Source: Aphrophora alni (lineage: Eukaryota; Arthropoda; Insecta; Hemiptera; Aphrophoridae). Taken from it: 64,000 bases of DNA. The stretch is from NCBI GenBank assembly GCA_963513935.1, contig OY740773.1, positions 104,393,291 to 104,457,290 on the forward strand, given 5' to 3'. The position numbers and the translations under genes were made by a program. The notes below the pieces were generated by a model. That model was not told the DNA's origin. It worked only from the letters and a program-made list of their open reading frames with translations, and ran no database searches. Of the stretch, positions 1 through 11,302 are shown in pieces (within the stretch, counting starts at the first letter, position 1; each line of letters begins with the position of its first letter).

Positions 1-535
1 ACATATCTCATCTCTAGTTAGTTGGAAGCCAGCTTTGATGAGACAATCCGATCTGTTTTCTTTCGGTCCACAACTGTCAAATTATTAACTGAAAATTAAG
101 TTACAAAATATTTATTTTTTTCGGGAAATAATATTGGCAAACCTGTTTTTTTATAGTTGAGACATTGTAACATTCATTGACAATTTTTGTAACAAAAGTA
201 AATTGTGCTCAAGTTATTTTTTAATTTTATTATTATTAGTAGTACGATTTTGTCCACTAAATCGTCGTTATATATTTTATAACAGTCCAGATGTACTGAC
301 ACCAAGTAAAGGTTACATAAGTCGACAATAAGTTTTGATAAAAAACTTTGGAATTTGTATCGGATAGATAGTGGACGAGTAGGTTAGATCTACGTTGGTG
401 TCACTTTGTTATTTTACTTTTATTTAAAGGTGCTTTAGGTTTTTGAGTTTTATTTTAAAGATTCCTTAGGGAATGCATTTGAAGAAGTTTAATCAAAATA
501 ATTAATACAAATAAAACAAACAAATTCTTTAGTTA
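1..535. other. no recognisable feature
   Basis: AT-rich single-copy-looking DNA. I see no supported coding region, RNA gene or repeat copy here. Confidence 0.5.
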
Positions 536-539
536 AATT

Positions 540-591
540 CTACAATTTATTGGTCTAGCCAACGATGGTCAGCTAGACTAATAAATTGTAT
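540..591. repeat. 20-bp-arm hairpin, PLE-terminus-like
   Basis: The arms (540-558 and 573-591) are inverted copies with one mismatch around a 12-nt loop. The right arm and the following 50 bp (GGAATTCTATCAAGTACCGT, then a GTCATCA block) match the tail of the PLE fragment at 28855-28955. It therefore looks like a terminal piece of the same PLE family, with the inverted part newly formed. Confidence 0.5.
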
Positions 592-1035
592 AATAATTTG
601 TATAACATGGAATTCTATCAAGTACCGTCAGTCATCAATATAAACTAAAACAAATAATTAAATCTGATTCAATACAAATTAAACCTCAATATCAATTATC
701 TTCGCCCACAAAAATTTTATATTTACGTGTAATACTGAATAATCAATATAGAGTGAGAAGCTAAAATCTTTAATCGTTTGTATTGCAAAGTGTCTATATT
801 TTTACTTTAAAAAACGACAAATTTTAAAATCTAATTCTACCAGATTCAATTTAAATTTTAAGGCGGTTTTATCTTAACAAATATTTTAAACATACAACTG
901 GTAAAATGACTGGGGTTGTGGTGATTAGTTTTAAAATAACAATTTTAAGTTCTGGAATTTTCACTGTTGTTAAAGGAAAAAAAGTCTTGGTTATTATTAC
1001 TTTATAAAAAAGTAAGAAAATGATGTACAATGAAA

Positions 1036-1255
1036 ACCACTAGCCTTCACTCAAAAGCCTTCAGAGTAAAGGTCGGAAGAGAACAAGAGTTGGTCAAGGG
1101 AGATGTAATAATATGAAAGTAGTAATAATAATAGTAAATACGAAAATCAGGGATTTAGCCCAAGATAGTATTTAAAAAAAGATGTAGATTCAGCTAGGAA
1201 CACTTGGTAGTGCCAAGCTCGTACTCAATGAATTAAACTCCTAAAAGTTCAATCC
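1036..1255 (+). repeat. repeat A copy (diverged)
   Basis: Shares GAACAAGAGTTGGTCAAGGG and the GATGTAGATTCAGCTAGGA block with the family; the start hairpin is lost. Confidence 0.65.
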
Positions 1256-2250
1256 TGGAGCCAACAAGCATAAATCAAACAATTGGAATGCATAAAATAA
1301 CTTAACACAAAAATAGTAAAGTTAAAACATTAAAAAAAAATCTGCTTTTTTAGCTAATGGATTCGTTTTTACAAAACAATAAAAGCAAATACTAAATTAC
1401 GAAATGTACTAATTTAAAATAAAATGGTAATGTTGCTATTTGCCTCCTTTCTCGGGAAAGTGATTCAGAATAAATGCCACAAGTCAAACTGCATTACCAA
1501 AATGTTCTGAAATATGTAATCTGATGATTAAAATGTTGAATTAAATTAAAAAGACATTATTCCCACCTACCTAAAGTTAACTATAAACATTGAAAACACA
1601 TTGAAAATAATAAAATTTGATTTTCTATCGAATTTAAAACAAAATTAAGTTTTTTATTTAATTTCTATTTGTCTTCTTTTTCCAATGTGGAAAGTCACCG
1701 TTTTAAACTTTACTATAAGCAACTTTTTCTAATAAATAAGATTTCTGAGAGTCTTTATGTACAATAAACTGACCTACTAGCCTAGAGTTTGTCCTATAAA
1801 CAATAATCAATTCTAGACTGACACCCAGAGAGGTCAAAGCACAACATTGTCATGACTTCAACCAATATAAATCACAGTCCAGGACGACATTTATATAGTC
1901 CATCTGTCTCAATGCAATTAGTAACTCCCCCCCCTCTTCATGTCAACAGGTTGCTTGATGACCCTTCAGCCCCCTGGGTGTTTGATTATTTCTGTGTCTG
2001 CAACAGCAATCAACGCCATTTCAATGTTGCAACGCCAACTAAAGTGAGAGATTTGTCTTTAATTTATTGCATAGGATGATGGTTGGTATATACTTTAAGT
2101 TTTTTTCTTCAACGTTGCACTGTCTGTGATTTTATTCTTAAATCATATTTAATTTTTAACCAAATATTTTCTAGATAAGATATTGTATGGTGTTAAAAAT
2201 CTTTCCCTAGCCAACTACTGTCTTGTGATATATCATTGGAAGGATTTTTT
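1256..2250. other. no recognisable feature
   Basis: AT-rich DNA. A 75-codon open frame at 1852-2079 resembles no family I know and has no splice or codon support, so I do not call it a gene. Confidence 0.4.
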
Positions 2251-2252
2251 TT

Positions 2253-2857
2253 TTTATGTGAAACATAACGTCACCGAGAAAAAGCTTCTATGACACCCCT
2301 AACCAAAATTGCAAGAGAAAATCATCACGCCAATGCAAAAACTCGTACATTTTTGACATCCTCAAAATTCGTGTAAGGGTTCTTTCGCTACGAGGGGGGA
2401 AGAAACATTAAAAGATTAATTTAAGTTTTCTGCTTTCTATTTATAAGAACAATTAAAATAAAAAGGATAGTAAATTACATTAATTTCCTTGTGATATTAG
2501 TCAGTAAATTTAACTTAAGAAAGGATGCTGTGGAATGGCCAACACGGTTTCCTGACCTTAATCCACTTGACTGTTTCTTTTAGGGTCACATAAAAACTTT
2601 GTGTACATGAAGCCAACTGACGTCCATGACCTACAAGATAGAATTAAAAAAAAAAACGACTCAATCCATTCCTAGGGAATTAATTTAGAATGCTGTCTCA
2701 AGTTTTTACACACTGTTAGAACATTGCCAAAACACTCAAGGTCAAATAATGTGTAATATTATCTAATTTATTAGTAATGTATATATATTATATAATATAA
2801 TATTCTTTACAAGGTTATATGGATCTTATAAATTTGCGCTGTTGTGTTTCACATAAA
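2253..2857 (+). mobile_element. small DNA transposon remnant with DDE C-terminal fragment
   Basis: Two 17-bp sequences, 2253-2269 and 2841-2857, are inverted repeats of each other with 16 matches and bracket about 600 bp. Inside, at 2533-2650, the plus strand reads EWPTRFPDLNPLDCFF, a stop, then GHIK, and after a frameshift KPTDVHDLQDRIKK. This matches the C-terminal WPPRSPDLNPLDFFLWG signature of Tc1/mariner-related DDE transposases, including the last catalytic Asp region. The coding part is broken by a stop and a frameshift and the N-terminal half is missing, so this is an internally deleted, dead copy. The link between inverted ends and coding fragment is inferred from position. Confidence 0.6.
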
Positions 2858-3154
2858 TGACGAATTGTTTTGACTACAATAAAGTAAAAGATTTATTTAT
2901 TTAATTAAATTATAAATTATAGTAATATATATTATATTAAGTGACTTATCAGGAAAGGAAGCATTTAACAGAATCATATGAGTTGAAACCCAACTTTTAT
3001 TAGAATGTTTTACAAATAATAACCCTCAATTCAGTGTGTTTCTGTTTGTTTCAATCAAAGTTTTTAAAGTGTTAGGATTATTAAATTCAAATGTCCTCAA
3101 TTTAGTACATCGTGCAACTTCATCGCGACATTAATAAAGGATCGAACGATGCCA

Positions 3155-3199
3155 AGGATCTGATGATGACATGTCTGACGTGTCGAAACGGGTAATCCT
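3155..3199 (+). ncRNA. type I hammerhead ribozyme (PLE-type)
   Basis: All core elements are present in order. CTGATGA is at 3160-3166. Stem II pairs GACATG (3168-3173) with CGTGTC (3179-3184) around a 5-nt loop. GAAA is at 3185-3188, followed by a very short stem III (CGGG, 3189-3192) and a GUA cleavage triplet. Stem I pairs AGGAT (3155-3159) with ATCCT (3195-3199) and may extend past one bulged base (CAA with TTG). Predicted cleavage lies between 3194 and 3195. Minimal type I hammerheads with a tiny stem III are known from Penelope-like retroelements, where they sit in the terminal repeats; no PLE coding sequence is adjacent here. The pairing is seen directly; activity is not tested. Confidence 0.75.
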
Positions 3200-3209
3200 C
3201 TTGCGTTTC

Positions 3210-4415
3210 TAAGGATTGTTTGACGAATATTGAAAAGTAAATAACCTAATAACTATATATTCAAGGTCAACAAATCCAACTTTTTTTTTTGCAAAAAAGA
3301 CAGCACATGTCAAAAAATGTACAACTTTTGCATACAGTGATAATTTTGCCTTAAAAAGGAAATTATCAATGTCTTAAAAACTTTTTCTAGATGCCATTAT
3401 TTTTCTTTTAAATATATCATTCCAATGTTAAGTACTTAAATAGGGGTTATGTATAATTTTCTCCTTTTAAGTCTCCTTTAGAAAGGGGTGCAAGATGTTT
3501 AACCTCCACAAAAGTCATAAAACGTTCTGGAGGTCTCTCTTTGATATCTCAAACCATTTTAATTTCACTCATGTATTTACATTAAGTATATTTCCAGTCT
3601 GTACAATCTATACAGATAACGCGTCTTTCTGTTAGCTACAGTTTTGTTATTTTAATGTCTTTATATCGAGCTATGTAGTGTTTTATTGTTGTCTGTATTG
3701 ATTTCAAAACCAAAATACGATTTAAAACAGGTGAAATTCATTATTTATGATCGTATCATTGAAGATTTTCACAGCGAACATTGTAGAATAAAATATTAAA
3801 TAAACATTGAACACCCTTAAACCCTCAATCTTCAACATGAAAAACAATTCCAAGCTTTAAACATAAAACACTGGGAATAAAGTCACAAACTTATAAAAAG
3901 TGACTTCTGTTTAAGCGGAAAACTAGACAAGAGATATTATTCAAGACGGTTTTTTGCTGGGAAAGAATTTTATCTGAAATGAGAACGATGATTGAAGATA
4001 AAGAAGGAGGAAAATGAGATTTGTAATGAAGTGAAAACGGGAGTTAGAACAGAATCTACGATTGTCTATTACAACTTGGTAGGAAAAACTTTGTTGCGTT
4101 AGATTCAACCTTATTGTTTCATAAACCAAGGTAGATTATGTTTATTTCACTTTTATATCCTGTTTAAAGTAGTAAAAAAGTGTATAAATATAGACCTACA
4201 AGAAACAAAAGAACAACCGAACACTTGCAATTATTCAAACATACTTTCATACCACTCTCTCTTTATAGTGTGAAATTATGGTTGGGGTAGGTTTCTTCCT
4301 CTCTATTTATTCCCCCCATATTGTTCCTTTGTTTGTTGTAGGTCTATAGAAGTTTGAGGAAAAACTGTATACTAATTATCTATGAAACTATTTATACTAA
4401 AGACCGTAGGTACTT
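3210..4415. other. no recognisable feature
   Basis: AT-rich DNA without supported genes or repeats. The part from about 4150 may hold unreadable upstream remains of the PLE reverse transcriptase that follows. Confidence 0.35.
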
Positions 4416-4419
4416 GGTG

Positions 4420-4895
4420 GTATTCCATTTTATAAAATTGTGTGAAACAAAATTATTTTCAATTTCAAGAAAAATTTTATGCACAAATAGAGGGTTTGGC
4501 TATGGGGTCACCTCTATCTCCATTATTAAAATAATTTCTTTAAAAGTAAAAACAAGTTTCAATTTTAAAAAATCATTTATTGGTACAGATTTGTAGATGA
4601 TGTGATATGTTTGTTTGATGGTTCGGAACGCCAACTTCAATTGTTTTTTTTTTAATTTCTAATCTCTATTAATAAGGCGATACAATTTACTATGGATATA
4701 AGTCAGCAAAATCTAATTAGTTATTTAGACCTTAATATCAAAATTTAAAACGGTAAACATATTTTTAGTATTTATAGAGAGCCTACTTTTACAGACAACG
4801 TGATTCAAGCTAATTCTCAACATCCAGTTAACCATAAGCAAGCAGCTTTCTATACTATGTTGCATCGTTTAATTAATATTCCTATTCAAGGATAA
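4420..4895 (+). pseudogene. Penelope-like element reverse transcriptase fragment
   Basis: Reading across frames, the plus strand encodes NYFQFQEKFYAQIEGLAMGS followed by PLSPLL (about 4448-4530), then WYRFVDDVICLFDGSERQLQ (from 4581), then YLDLNIKI, FSIYREPTFTD and HPVNHKQAAFYTMLHRLI (about 4720-4880). These are the GLAMGSPLSP motif, the catalytic F-V-D-D box and the HPxxHKxAA-LLHRL region of PLE reverse transcriptases, in the family order. At least three frameshifts and several stops separate them, and no GIY-YIG endonuclease follows directly, so this is a decayed internal fragment. Retroviral and LINE enzymes do not carry this HKxAAxxxxxHRL stretch, which makes the PLE call firm. Confidence 0.85.
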
Positions 4896-5214
4896 AATAA
4901 ATCAATAAAGCTTAAAGTTTCAAAATATTTTAATAATATAAATGAGCTACAATTGTTTCGCCTTGCGGCATCAACTGAACCAATGTAATTGTTTACATCT
5001 TAACCTTCGTATGTAATTAACTACACAAGGAAATGTGTTATTCGTAGAGTTAATAAGGACATGTCACCGACATCATTACAAGGAGTGGAAGCTCCTTCAT
5101 ATGTATGCATCTTCAAAGTTGGTCAGGATCAAAACACTGAAACGAGCTAAGCGAGTGGAAACATTTCAATATATACCTAGAAGCTCCTTAGAAGATAACA
5201 GACTGTAAGAATAT

Positions 5215-5345
5215 ATTACGAAGTTCAGAAAAATTGTTTAACAACTGTTTTAAACAAACTTACCCAGCTGGATATTGATCTGACACTATAATATGATATT
5301 TCCTACAAAGCACAAAAACAAACGTTTGTACATTACATTTAAAGG
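5215..5345 (+). repeat. dispersed repeat B, copy 1
   Basis: Shares TTAACAACTGTTTTAAACAA and a downstream ATTTCCTACAA block with copies near 18280 and 27295. Function unknown; possibly part of a PLE. Confidence 0.5.
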
Positions 5346-5882
5346 ATTTATTACTATGTATAATGAGGGCCGGAAGACGTCTAACTTGTTTAAGAATCAA
5401 TAAAAGTTGTTAGAAACTCTCTGTAAATTCTATAACACCAAAGAGGATACTAAAAGTAAAGTGAGACATGACAGAAACGTTACAGAGCGAAGATAAAAAT
5501 GAACAGTTGACATAATATAATTCCCGCCTGTCTAGTTCCATTAATCCCCTTCCTTGTAACAAATTAACCCTCAGAAATCATCCATTGTCTTATTGCATTA
5601 CAACTCTTGTAATTTTAAGAGACAACATTTCTTAAATTTATTGACTTTAACAAAAAGACGCCCCCACCTCACCCCGCTTCTTACATCTGTATTGTAACAA
5701 ATGAACTCTGGATGACAGTCCAATGTTTTATAAATGTGAATATATCCCTTCTCTTCCTGCGAAACAATTCAACACTGTCATTAATAAATGAAGTTAGATG
5801 TAGAACAATTGAATTTCTACTTTATGATATAATAATAACTGCAGACAAGTTGATGAGCGACATGATGGTACTTGTGGAACCC

Positions 5883-6020
5883 TATCGTATAATGTATTAC
5901 AAAGATATCTTCTAAATGTTACCCCTAAACATAGGTTTCCTTAGCCTGTATGAATTGTTTAATTGTATTGATAGGTCAAGGGGTGTTACCCCAGTGGGAT
6001 AAGTTTATTTAAAACAATTT
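5883..6020 (-). pseudogene. mariner 3' fragment
   Basis: Aligns by eye with 60306-60440, the C-terminal end of the mariner pseudogene (shared TGTATGAATTGTT and TCAAGGGGT blocks). The upstream 5841-5870 stretch resembles the left flank of the 40-bp satellite at 37573-37602. Confidence 0.55.
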
Positions 6021-6124
6021 TCCAAAGCTCTTACTTATGTTTACCATTACTTTCTTGGAAGCAGGAAGGCCTCATAGATGTGTATATTTAAAAGTCTCCA
6101 CTCTTTATGTTTGTATCTGTGACT

Positions 6125-6232
6125 AGACGATGGTGGGCCTCGAAGCGAGAAGTTGGTTGAGCATTGACGCGTAAATCCAAAAGTTCTGGGTTCAATTCCC
6201 AGTCTATGTCGTATATTTTTCACTTGAAATAT
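6125..6232 (+). repeat. tRNA-derived SINE-like sequence
   Basis: Contains a perfect T-arm (CTGGG, 7-nt loop TTCAATT, CCCAG) matching a polymerase III B box and an A-box-like TGGTTGAGCAT about 35 nt upstream. A related sequence with the same tail (CGTATATTTTTCACTTGAAA) occurs at 49680-49740. A complete cloverleaf is not obvious, so a SINE head or tRNA pseudogene is more likely than a functional tRNA. Confidence 0.6.
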
Positions 6233-6244
6233 TGATCAATTTAC

Positions 6245-6480
6245 TAATATTAGTAGAAATACAGTATAACAAACACACAGAACACAATTCTCACAAAAAA
6301 ATACACCTAAGTATCAGACGCGTTTAACGACAAGGTCGTCCTCTTCAGTGATACACGAGCTACACCAATCAAACTATAACTGATTATAGTTAGATTAAAC
6401 TGGTTAGTGAGTTATAGTTTGATTGGTGTACCTCGTGTATCAATGAAGAGGACGACCTTGTCGTTGAAACGCTTAGTAGA
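6245..6480. mobile_element. palindromic PLE terminal repeat with two decayed hammerheads
   Basis: Inverted arms of about 62 bp (6320-6381 and 6410-6472) surround a 28-nt loop. The outer left 75 bp match the region downstream of the hammerhead at 26730 in inverted form. The left arm carries a minus-strand hammerhead (6311-6354) in which the GAAA core has lost its G. The right arm carries a plus-strand copy (about 6438-6476) with ATGAAGA for CTGAAGA and a destroyed stem III. Both are therefore probably inactive. Confidence 0.65.
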
Positions 6481-6589
6481 AGTGTTGAACAACAATCGCG
6501 TGTTTTCACACATCATGAAAAGCTGTTTCTCAAGGGAGGTTCTGTACCACCATGTTAATTTAGGTACATATTACATAGGAAATACCATT

Positions 6590-6752
6590 TACTTATAGTG
6601 GGCCCTGATTCCATCTTACCTCAGGTTGGAAAAAACCAAACTTTATAGAATAAACGTTTTGTCCAGGTTGGATTAGAATCCACAATTCCAGGCACCACTC
6701 TTGATCAGAGAAGTGACGACCATAACCACTGAGCTACCAGAACACTTAGGGC
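6590..6752 (-). repeat. tRNA-derived SINE, copy 1
   Basis: On the minus strand the head has an A box (TGGTAGCTCAGTGGTTA) and a B box (GGATTCTAATCC) 45 nt apart, then a non-tRNA body ending CCAACCTGAGGTAAGATGG and AGGGCCCACT. The copy at 14300-14465 shares head, CCAACCTG and GGGCCCACT, which defines a SINE family. Confidence 0.7.
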
Positions 6753-6884
6753 TAGTTACTTTAACAATATTTGAGTAGTGAGATTCTTCTTTTAGTGTAA
6801 TCAAATAAAGCAGTAGTTGATCAAATTTTGTACTGTATTCTTCCTGTTGCTCTGATAGAGTGAAATTTCCGTTTTCCTTTACTA

Positions 6885-7490
6885 TAGAAGAATTTAATAC
6901 AATAATATATATTTCCACCTAAAAAGGTTACAAAGCGTCAATCATTAAAAAAATATACAACAAACAGGAAAGGAAAAACAAAATCAAAAATCTGAATAAG
7001 CTAATAAAAGACAAATTCTTGGTGTTCAATTATTTTAAGCAATTTGAACACATATTCAGAAATTTACTCCAAATTCAATAATATAAAATGACCTACAGAA
7101 CAACAAATAATCTAAAGAGTCTTATAACCCCCCCCCCCCCCAAGCACATTGATGAATTTGCAGAAACAGGAATATTGAACTATCATGCAATGACTGTCCA
7201 AGGAAATATATAGGACACACAGGAATATCCTTAAATAAAAATTTAAAGAAGACATTCCATCCGCCAAACAAATTGCACATTTAACAAAATCCGAATTTTA
7301 ATTTACCGAACACCTTATTCAAGCCGACCATGGATATTGTTGCATAAAAGACACACTTAAAATATTACACCGATGTAAAAAGGGCCAAATTATGAATTCT
7401 CTTGAGCAATTTTAAATATACAGGAAATATAAAATCGACAATAATATTTGATTGACTAAATTAGAAATGTCACTTTGATTACAACGTATT
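6885..7490 (+). pseudogene. PLE GIY-YIG endonuclease fragment, copy 1
   Basis: Homologous in inverted orientation to 10480-11070. Readable pieces include KGYKAS, HIDEF, and the Cys-rich start of the GIY-YIG domain (NYHAMTVQGNI in the wrong frame; the correct frame reads NDCPRKYIG). A run of 14 C at 7128-7141 lies inside the former coding region, just before the domain. Stops and frameshifts throughout; dead copy. Confidence 0.75.
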
Positions 7491-7634
7491 ATTCTATTTC
7501 CTTTACTATATAAAAGTAACACTTTGCATACTTTGTAATATCAAGTGTAAACAAGAGATTTGATAGAATCATAACTGGTTAAAACTTTTAAATGGTTGAA
7601 CAAAATATTTGTATACCTGTTCAACTAGGGATTA

Positions 7635-7825
7635 TTTAAAAACGTGAAATGTGTTTTGAACACAACTCCATTCAATGGTGATAGTGATTATGATTTGTAA
7701 ACTCATATTACAGAATTAAGTTGAATTATAAACTTACAGAATACTTTCTGTAAACTGACTTTATAGATCAATCCTTCGTTTATTTAAATATTTAAACAGA
7801 TCTTAAATTTATTTACGATATATTA
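7635..7825 (+). repeat. dispersed repeat F, copy 1
   Basis: About 190 bp resembling 10065-10250 in direct orientation (shared CAATGGTGA, TGTAAACTC, CTTAAATTT blocks). No function recognised. The rest of 7490-8270 shows nothing. Confidence 0.45.
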
Positions 7826-8270
7826 AATGAAAATCGCTACAATAAAACAAATTTTACAATTTCAAACGTATGAAACTGTATAAAGTCAACTCAAATAGAT
7901 ATTCAACAGATAATGTATTTCCTAATTTAAATACAATCATTCATAATAGTTATCTCATAAAATGAAACTCGTCCCCAATTCGTGGAAATGTAACTGAAAG
8001 TGTAATGCTGTGTGAGAAATGTGAATCTGATCTGTCCTATTTATCATCGAGATGGTGTCATTTGATAGGAAGTCTTGCTGAGGTAAAAGTCACGGCTAGA
8101 CAAAAGGAAGACTAATATTTTTCAAATAGGTAAAGCTGGTCGATGATTGCACTGAGCAAGTTTATTCCGCAGTTAAGAAAGTTTAAATTGAAAGTCAATT
8201 GATGACTGTAAATGTTATTTATTTATTTTTTCTTTTACTTTGAAAGTGGAAATCTTATTACTTTTTAGAA

Positions 8271-8459
8271 AATAATAAGACAATACCATAAAGATACTAG
8301 CCCTTGAATTCTCTAATAGTCTCTGCGTTGGAAGAGAACAAGAGTTGGTTAAGAGAAACCTGTTAGGAAAGATAAACAGAGAAGGATCTAACCTTAAACA
8401 ACACTAACATAGGTGTAGATCCAGCTAAGCTATCTCAGGATTGGCACACCCATACTTAG
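8271..8459 (+). repeat. repeat A copy
   Basis: Well-preserved GGAAGAGAACAAGAGTTGGT and GGTGTAGATCCAGCTAAG blocks; ends abruptly where the GC-rich LTR-like segment starts. Confidence 0.75.
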
Positions 8460-8474
8460 GACAAGTTGCCATCG

Positions 8475-9180
8475 CCCTTTACATTGGAAATAATTTACCC
8501 GACTCACTCGAGCCCACACTTCTCAGCATTTGGTCACACCAAACGCTGAGAACAGTTCCCCACACTTCTCCCGGACCTCTGTGCCGGAAACCTTGGGCCA
8601 ACCAAACATCTACATCTCCCTTACTCTCGAACAGAAAAGGGCAGCTCATTGATTGGTCCAGACTCAATTCGCGAGGGGCCGCGGACGGTTTCTTGCCAAA
8701 CATAAAAAATTCTAACTGTACGACCCAATCACAGCACGCTACGCCACCCACGCCTCTAACCGGCCTGTGATTGGATTCGCATTACAGTAAAAGTCAAACA
8801 ATGGAGAAGCTCAGAAAACGTATAAAACCAGACGTTTTCTCAAAAAACTAAACACACACTCTTCGGTCTCTCTCCTACCCCGCCCCTATACCTACACCGT
8901 CCCCGGACTTCCCCACTACGACCCTAGATCTCCCTATTACCTCTGTTTTTAAAACCGGTCGTAAAAGACCTCATCATTCCCCGTACTAAGAATCCTTCCC
9001 CGGCTAGACAGCCGCCATTAACAGAAAGCACCTATTACTCTACCCACAGGGCGAGCCGACGTCAAAGTTACTCCTTGAAGATTTAATAGTTGTGATTTTT
9101 ATAAGAAATTACAATAAAACTAATATTTATTTCTGGTATCTGGGTTTAGAATGTCGTAACTAAGTCTACTTGTCGGAAAA
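8475..9180 (+). promoter_or_regulatory. GC-rich promoter island, probable solo LTR
   Basis: This segment is far more GC- and CpG-rich than its surroundings. It holds several CCAAT/ATTGG boxes (about 8655, 8725, 8770), a TATA box (GTATAAAAC, 8819-8827), pyrimidine-rich sequence from about 8850 where transcription would start, and AATAAA at 9112 followed by an AT-rich stretch. That order (U3, R with polyadenylation signal, U5) fits a retrotransposon LTR. No convincing target duplication, primer-binding site or gag/pol was found, so it would be a solo or truncated LTR. A host promoter is the alternative. Overlapping open frames on both strands look like by-products of base composition. Confidence 0.45.
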
Positions 9181-9470
9181 TAGGCTACTCGAAATTACAT
9201 AAAATGTCCACAACTTATTGATTTGATTTTACAATATTATAATAAATTTATGAGGAACGATAATGGAATTACGTCAATTACTTAGAGATGAATACAAGAT
9301 TTGCTCTTTCCAATGATGTAAAACGACTGAACATTGGCAAACACTGTTATTGTGTATTAAAAAGAACCTCAGGTGCTTAATTTAGTAAGTAGTCTGGTAG
9401 TTATTCCAAAGGACCCTACTAACTAAATATACACTTTTTTTATAATATGGTCTTGGGTTATATTGATCTT

Positions 9471-9635
9471 TTTCATCTTTCCTCTCAGGTATTCATTAAC
9501 CAACACTTGTGATCTTCCGACCCTGACTATATTAGAGTATTGGAGAGCAAGGGGGGGAGGTCTTTGATGGTCTTTTCTTCATTTTATATAAAGCGATGAC
9601 ACCGATAGGTTTTTTTGCCTTAAAACAAGTTTTAA
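9471..9635 (-). repeat. repeat A copy
   Basis: Minus orientation; keeps the start hairpin region (GCGATGACACCGATAGGTTT) and the CGACCCTGACTATATTAGAG block. The GC-rich stretch is interrupted by a G run. Confidence 0.7.
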
Positions 9636-9965
9636 ACTAATATTTAATTGACGGTAGTCCCTCAATTAGGAATTAAAATCAGGATCTGTTACCAGTACAT
9701 TTTCAAATGTGGATTTCCCATCCTGGAAGAATAGAGTGGGTTTCCAGTTAAAGTTTTTTAACCCCCACGTACTTGTTTGTTTGTGAAAAAAAATATCAAA
9801 ATTTCTCTTTATAAAAATAGTGTTAATCTTAAACTACTATAGTGAAAAAATATTGATAGAACAGTGACTACATGTAATTTGTTTCTTATCATTTTCTTTT
9901 CTTTTCGTTTAATACTCCAATAGTTGTGGAAAAAAACAAGATTTTATCAATTGAAACTAGATAAA

Positions 9966-10044
9966 AAAGATGGAAGAAAAGGATCTAATCGCAAGAACAC
10001 GTGGAACTTGGGATTACCACGCTAAAAATGAACTTCAGAGGGAC
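9966..10044 (+). repeat. repeat A fragment
   Basis: Only the middle and end survive: AAAAGGATCTAATCGCAAGA, then GGGATTACCACGC and CAGAGGG. Confidence 0.5.
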
Positions 10045-10064
10045 TCTAGTTATATTGTAAAGCT

Positions 10065-10250
10065 GTTTCTTTATAATGTAAAATGTGTATTAAACACAAG
10101 GCGAACCAATGGTGACAGTCGTTATAATATGTAAACTCGTATAGAGTTAAGTTACAACATAACTTTACAGCATATCTTCTGAAAAGTGACTAAAAAGATA
10201 TACTTTAGATAAGTATTTTAATATTTCCAGATCTTAAATTTCAAATTTTT
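10065..10250 (+). repeat. dispersed repeat F, copy 2
   Basis: Direct-orientation relative of 7635-7825, about 2.4 kb away. Confidence 0.45.
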
Positions 10251-10299
10251 TTTGTCACCATTCCAAATATCGATTTATTAATAATAAATGTTGAGACTT

Positions 10300-11070
10300 A
10301 CCGTTTACAATATTCTATTTTCATTGCCGTATTACGACGGCCGTTTCGGCTATTCGGCCATTTTCAAGCTTTGTAGCCTAATTCAAATGTCATCGACTAG
10401 TTGGGCCCAACACTCCGGTTTGTACTGCGGATGATGGTCCTCATGCTGAACAATAGAGGGGGTTGTTTATCTCTGACATCGTATAGAATAATACGTTGTG
10501 ACGTTTCTAATTTAGTCAAATATTATTGTCGATTTTATATTTCCTGTATGTTTAAAATTACTCAAGAGAATTCATAATTTGGCCCTTTTTACACCGGTGT
10601 AATATTTTAAGTGTGTCTTTCATGCAAGAATATCCATGGTCGGCTTGATTTAAAGTTTAGATTCCGTAAATTTAGATTCGGATTTTGTTAAATATGTTTG
10701 GCGGGTGGAATGTCTTCTTTAATGTTTTTTAAGGGTCTTCCTGTCTGTCCTATATATTTCCTTGGACAGTCATTGCATGATAGTTTAATATTCCTGTTTC
10801 TTCAAATTCATCAATGTGGAGCTTTTGGGGGGGGGGGGAGTTATAAGACTCTTTAGATCATTTGTTGTTCTGTAGGTCATTTTATATTGTTGAATTTGGA
10901 GTAAATTTCTGAATATGTGTTCAAATTGTTTAAAATTATTGAACACTTTGTCTTTTTTTAGCTTATTCAGATTTTTTATTTTGTTTTTCCTTTCCTGTTT
11001 GTTGTATATTTTTTTAATGACGCTTTGTAACCATTTTGGGTGGCAATATATTTTGTTGTATTAAATTCTT
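10300..11070 (-). pseudogene. PLE fragment: GIY-YIG endonuclease and 3' end
   Basis: Minus-strand reading gives EEFNTTKYIATQNGYKASLK near 11050-11000 and IKLSCNDCPRKYIGQTGRPL near 10780-10720, the Cys-x2-Cys and YIG-QTGR parts of the PLE GIY-YIG domain with the catalytic Arg. A 12-G run at 10827-10838 corresponds to the C run in copy 1. Downstream, at 10336-10368, the strand shows a GGC/GCC stem, GAAA, the palindrome CGGCCG and UC: a hammerhead-like 3' end, but with TTGAAAA in place of CTGAAGA, so probably inactive. Stops and frameshifts make the protein non-functional. Confidence 0.8.
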
Positions 11071-11302
11071 CATGAATATCTACTTCGTACATTGCCACGT
11101 CACCTGACGATGATGACCAATTTTTATCCTCCTCCTAAAAAAATCATAAATAACTTAAAAAGTTTACAAAGGTCCGAACAATTGGTTTAGCTGATCATCA
11201 GTTTTATTATTATATTTATTTATTTATATTTAGTGATTTAATAATTAAATATAACTTTTGAGGTTATGTTAACATCAAGTATATAAAATAAATCCAGATA
11301 GT

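Noticed and set aside
6125..6232. Functional tRNA gene
   Set aside because: Good T-arm, but no clear acceptor stem or anticodon arm, and a copy with the same non-tRNA tail exists at 49680.
8441..8770. Overlapping 109- and 90-codon frames on opposite strands
   Set aside because: Explained by the low stop-codon density of the GC-rich promoter/LTR segment; no family resemblance.
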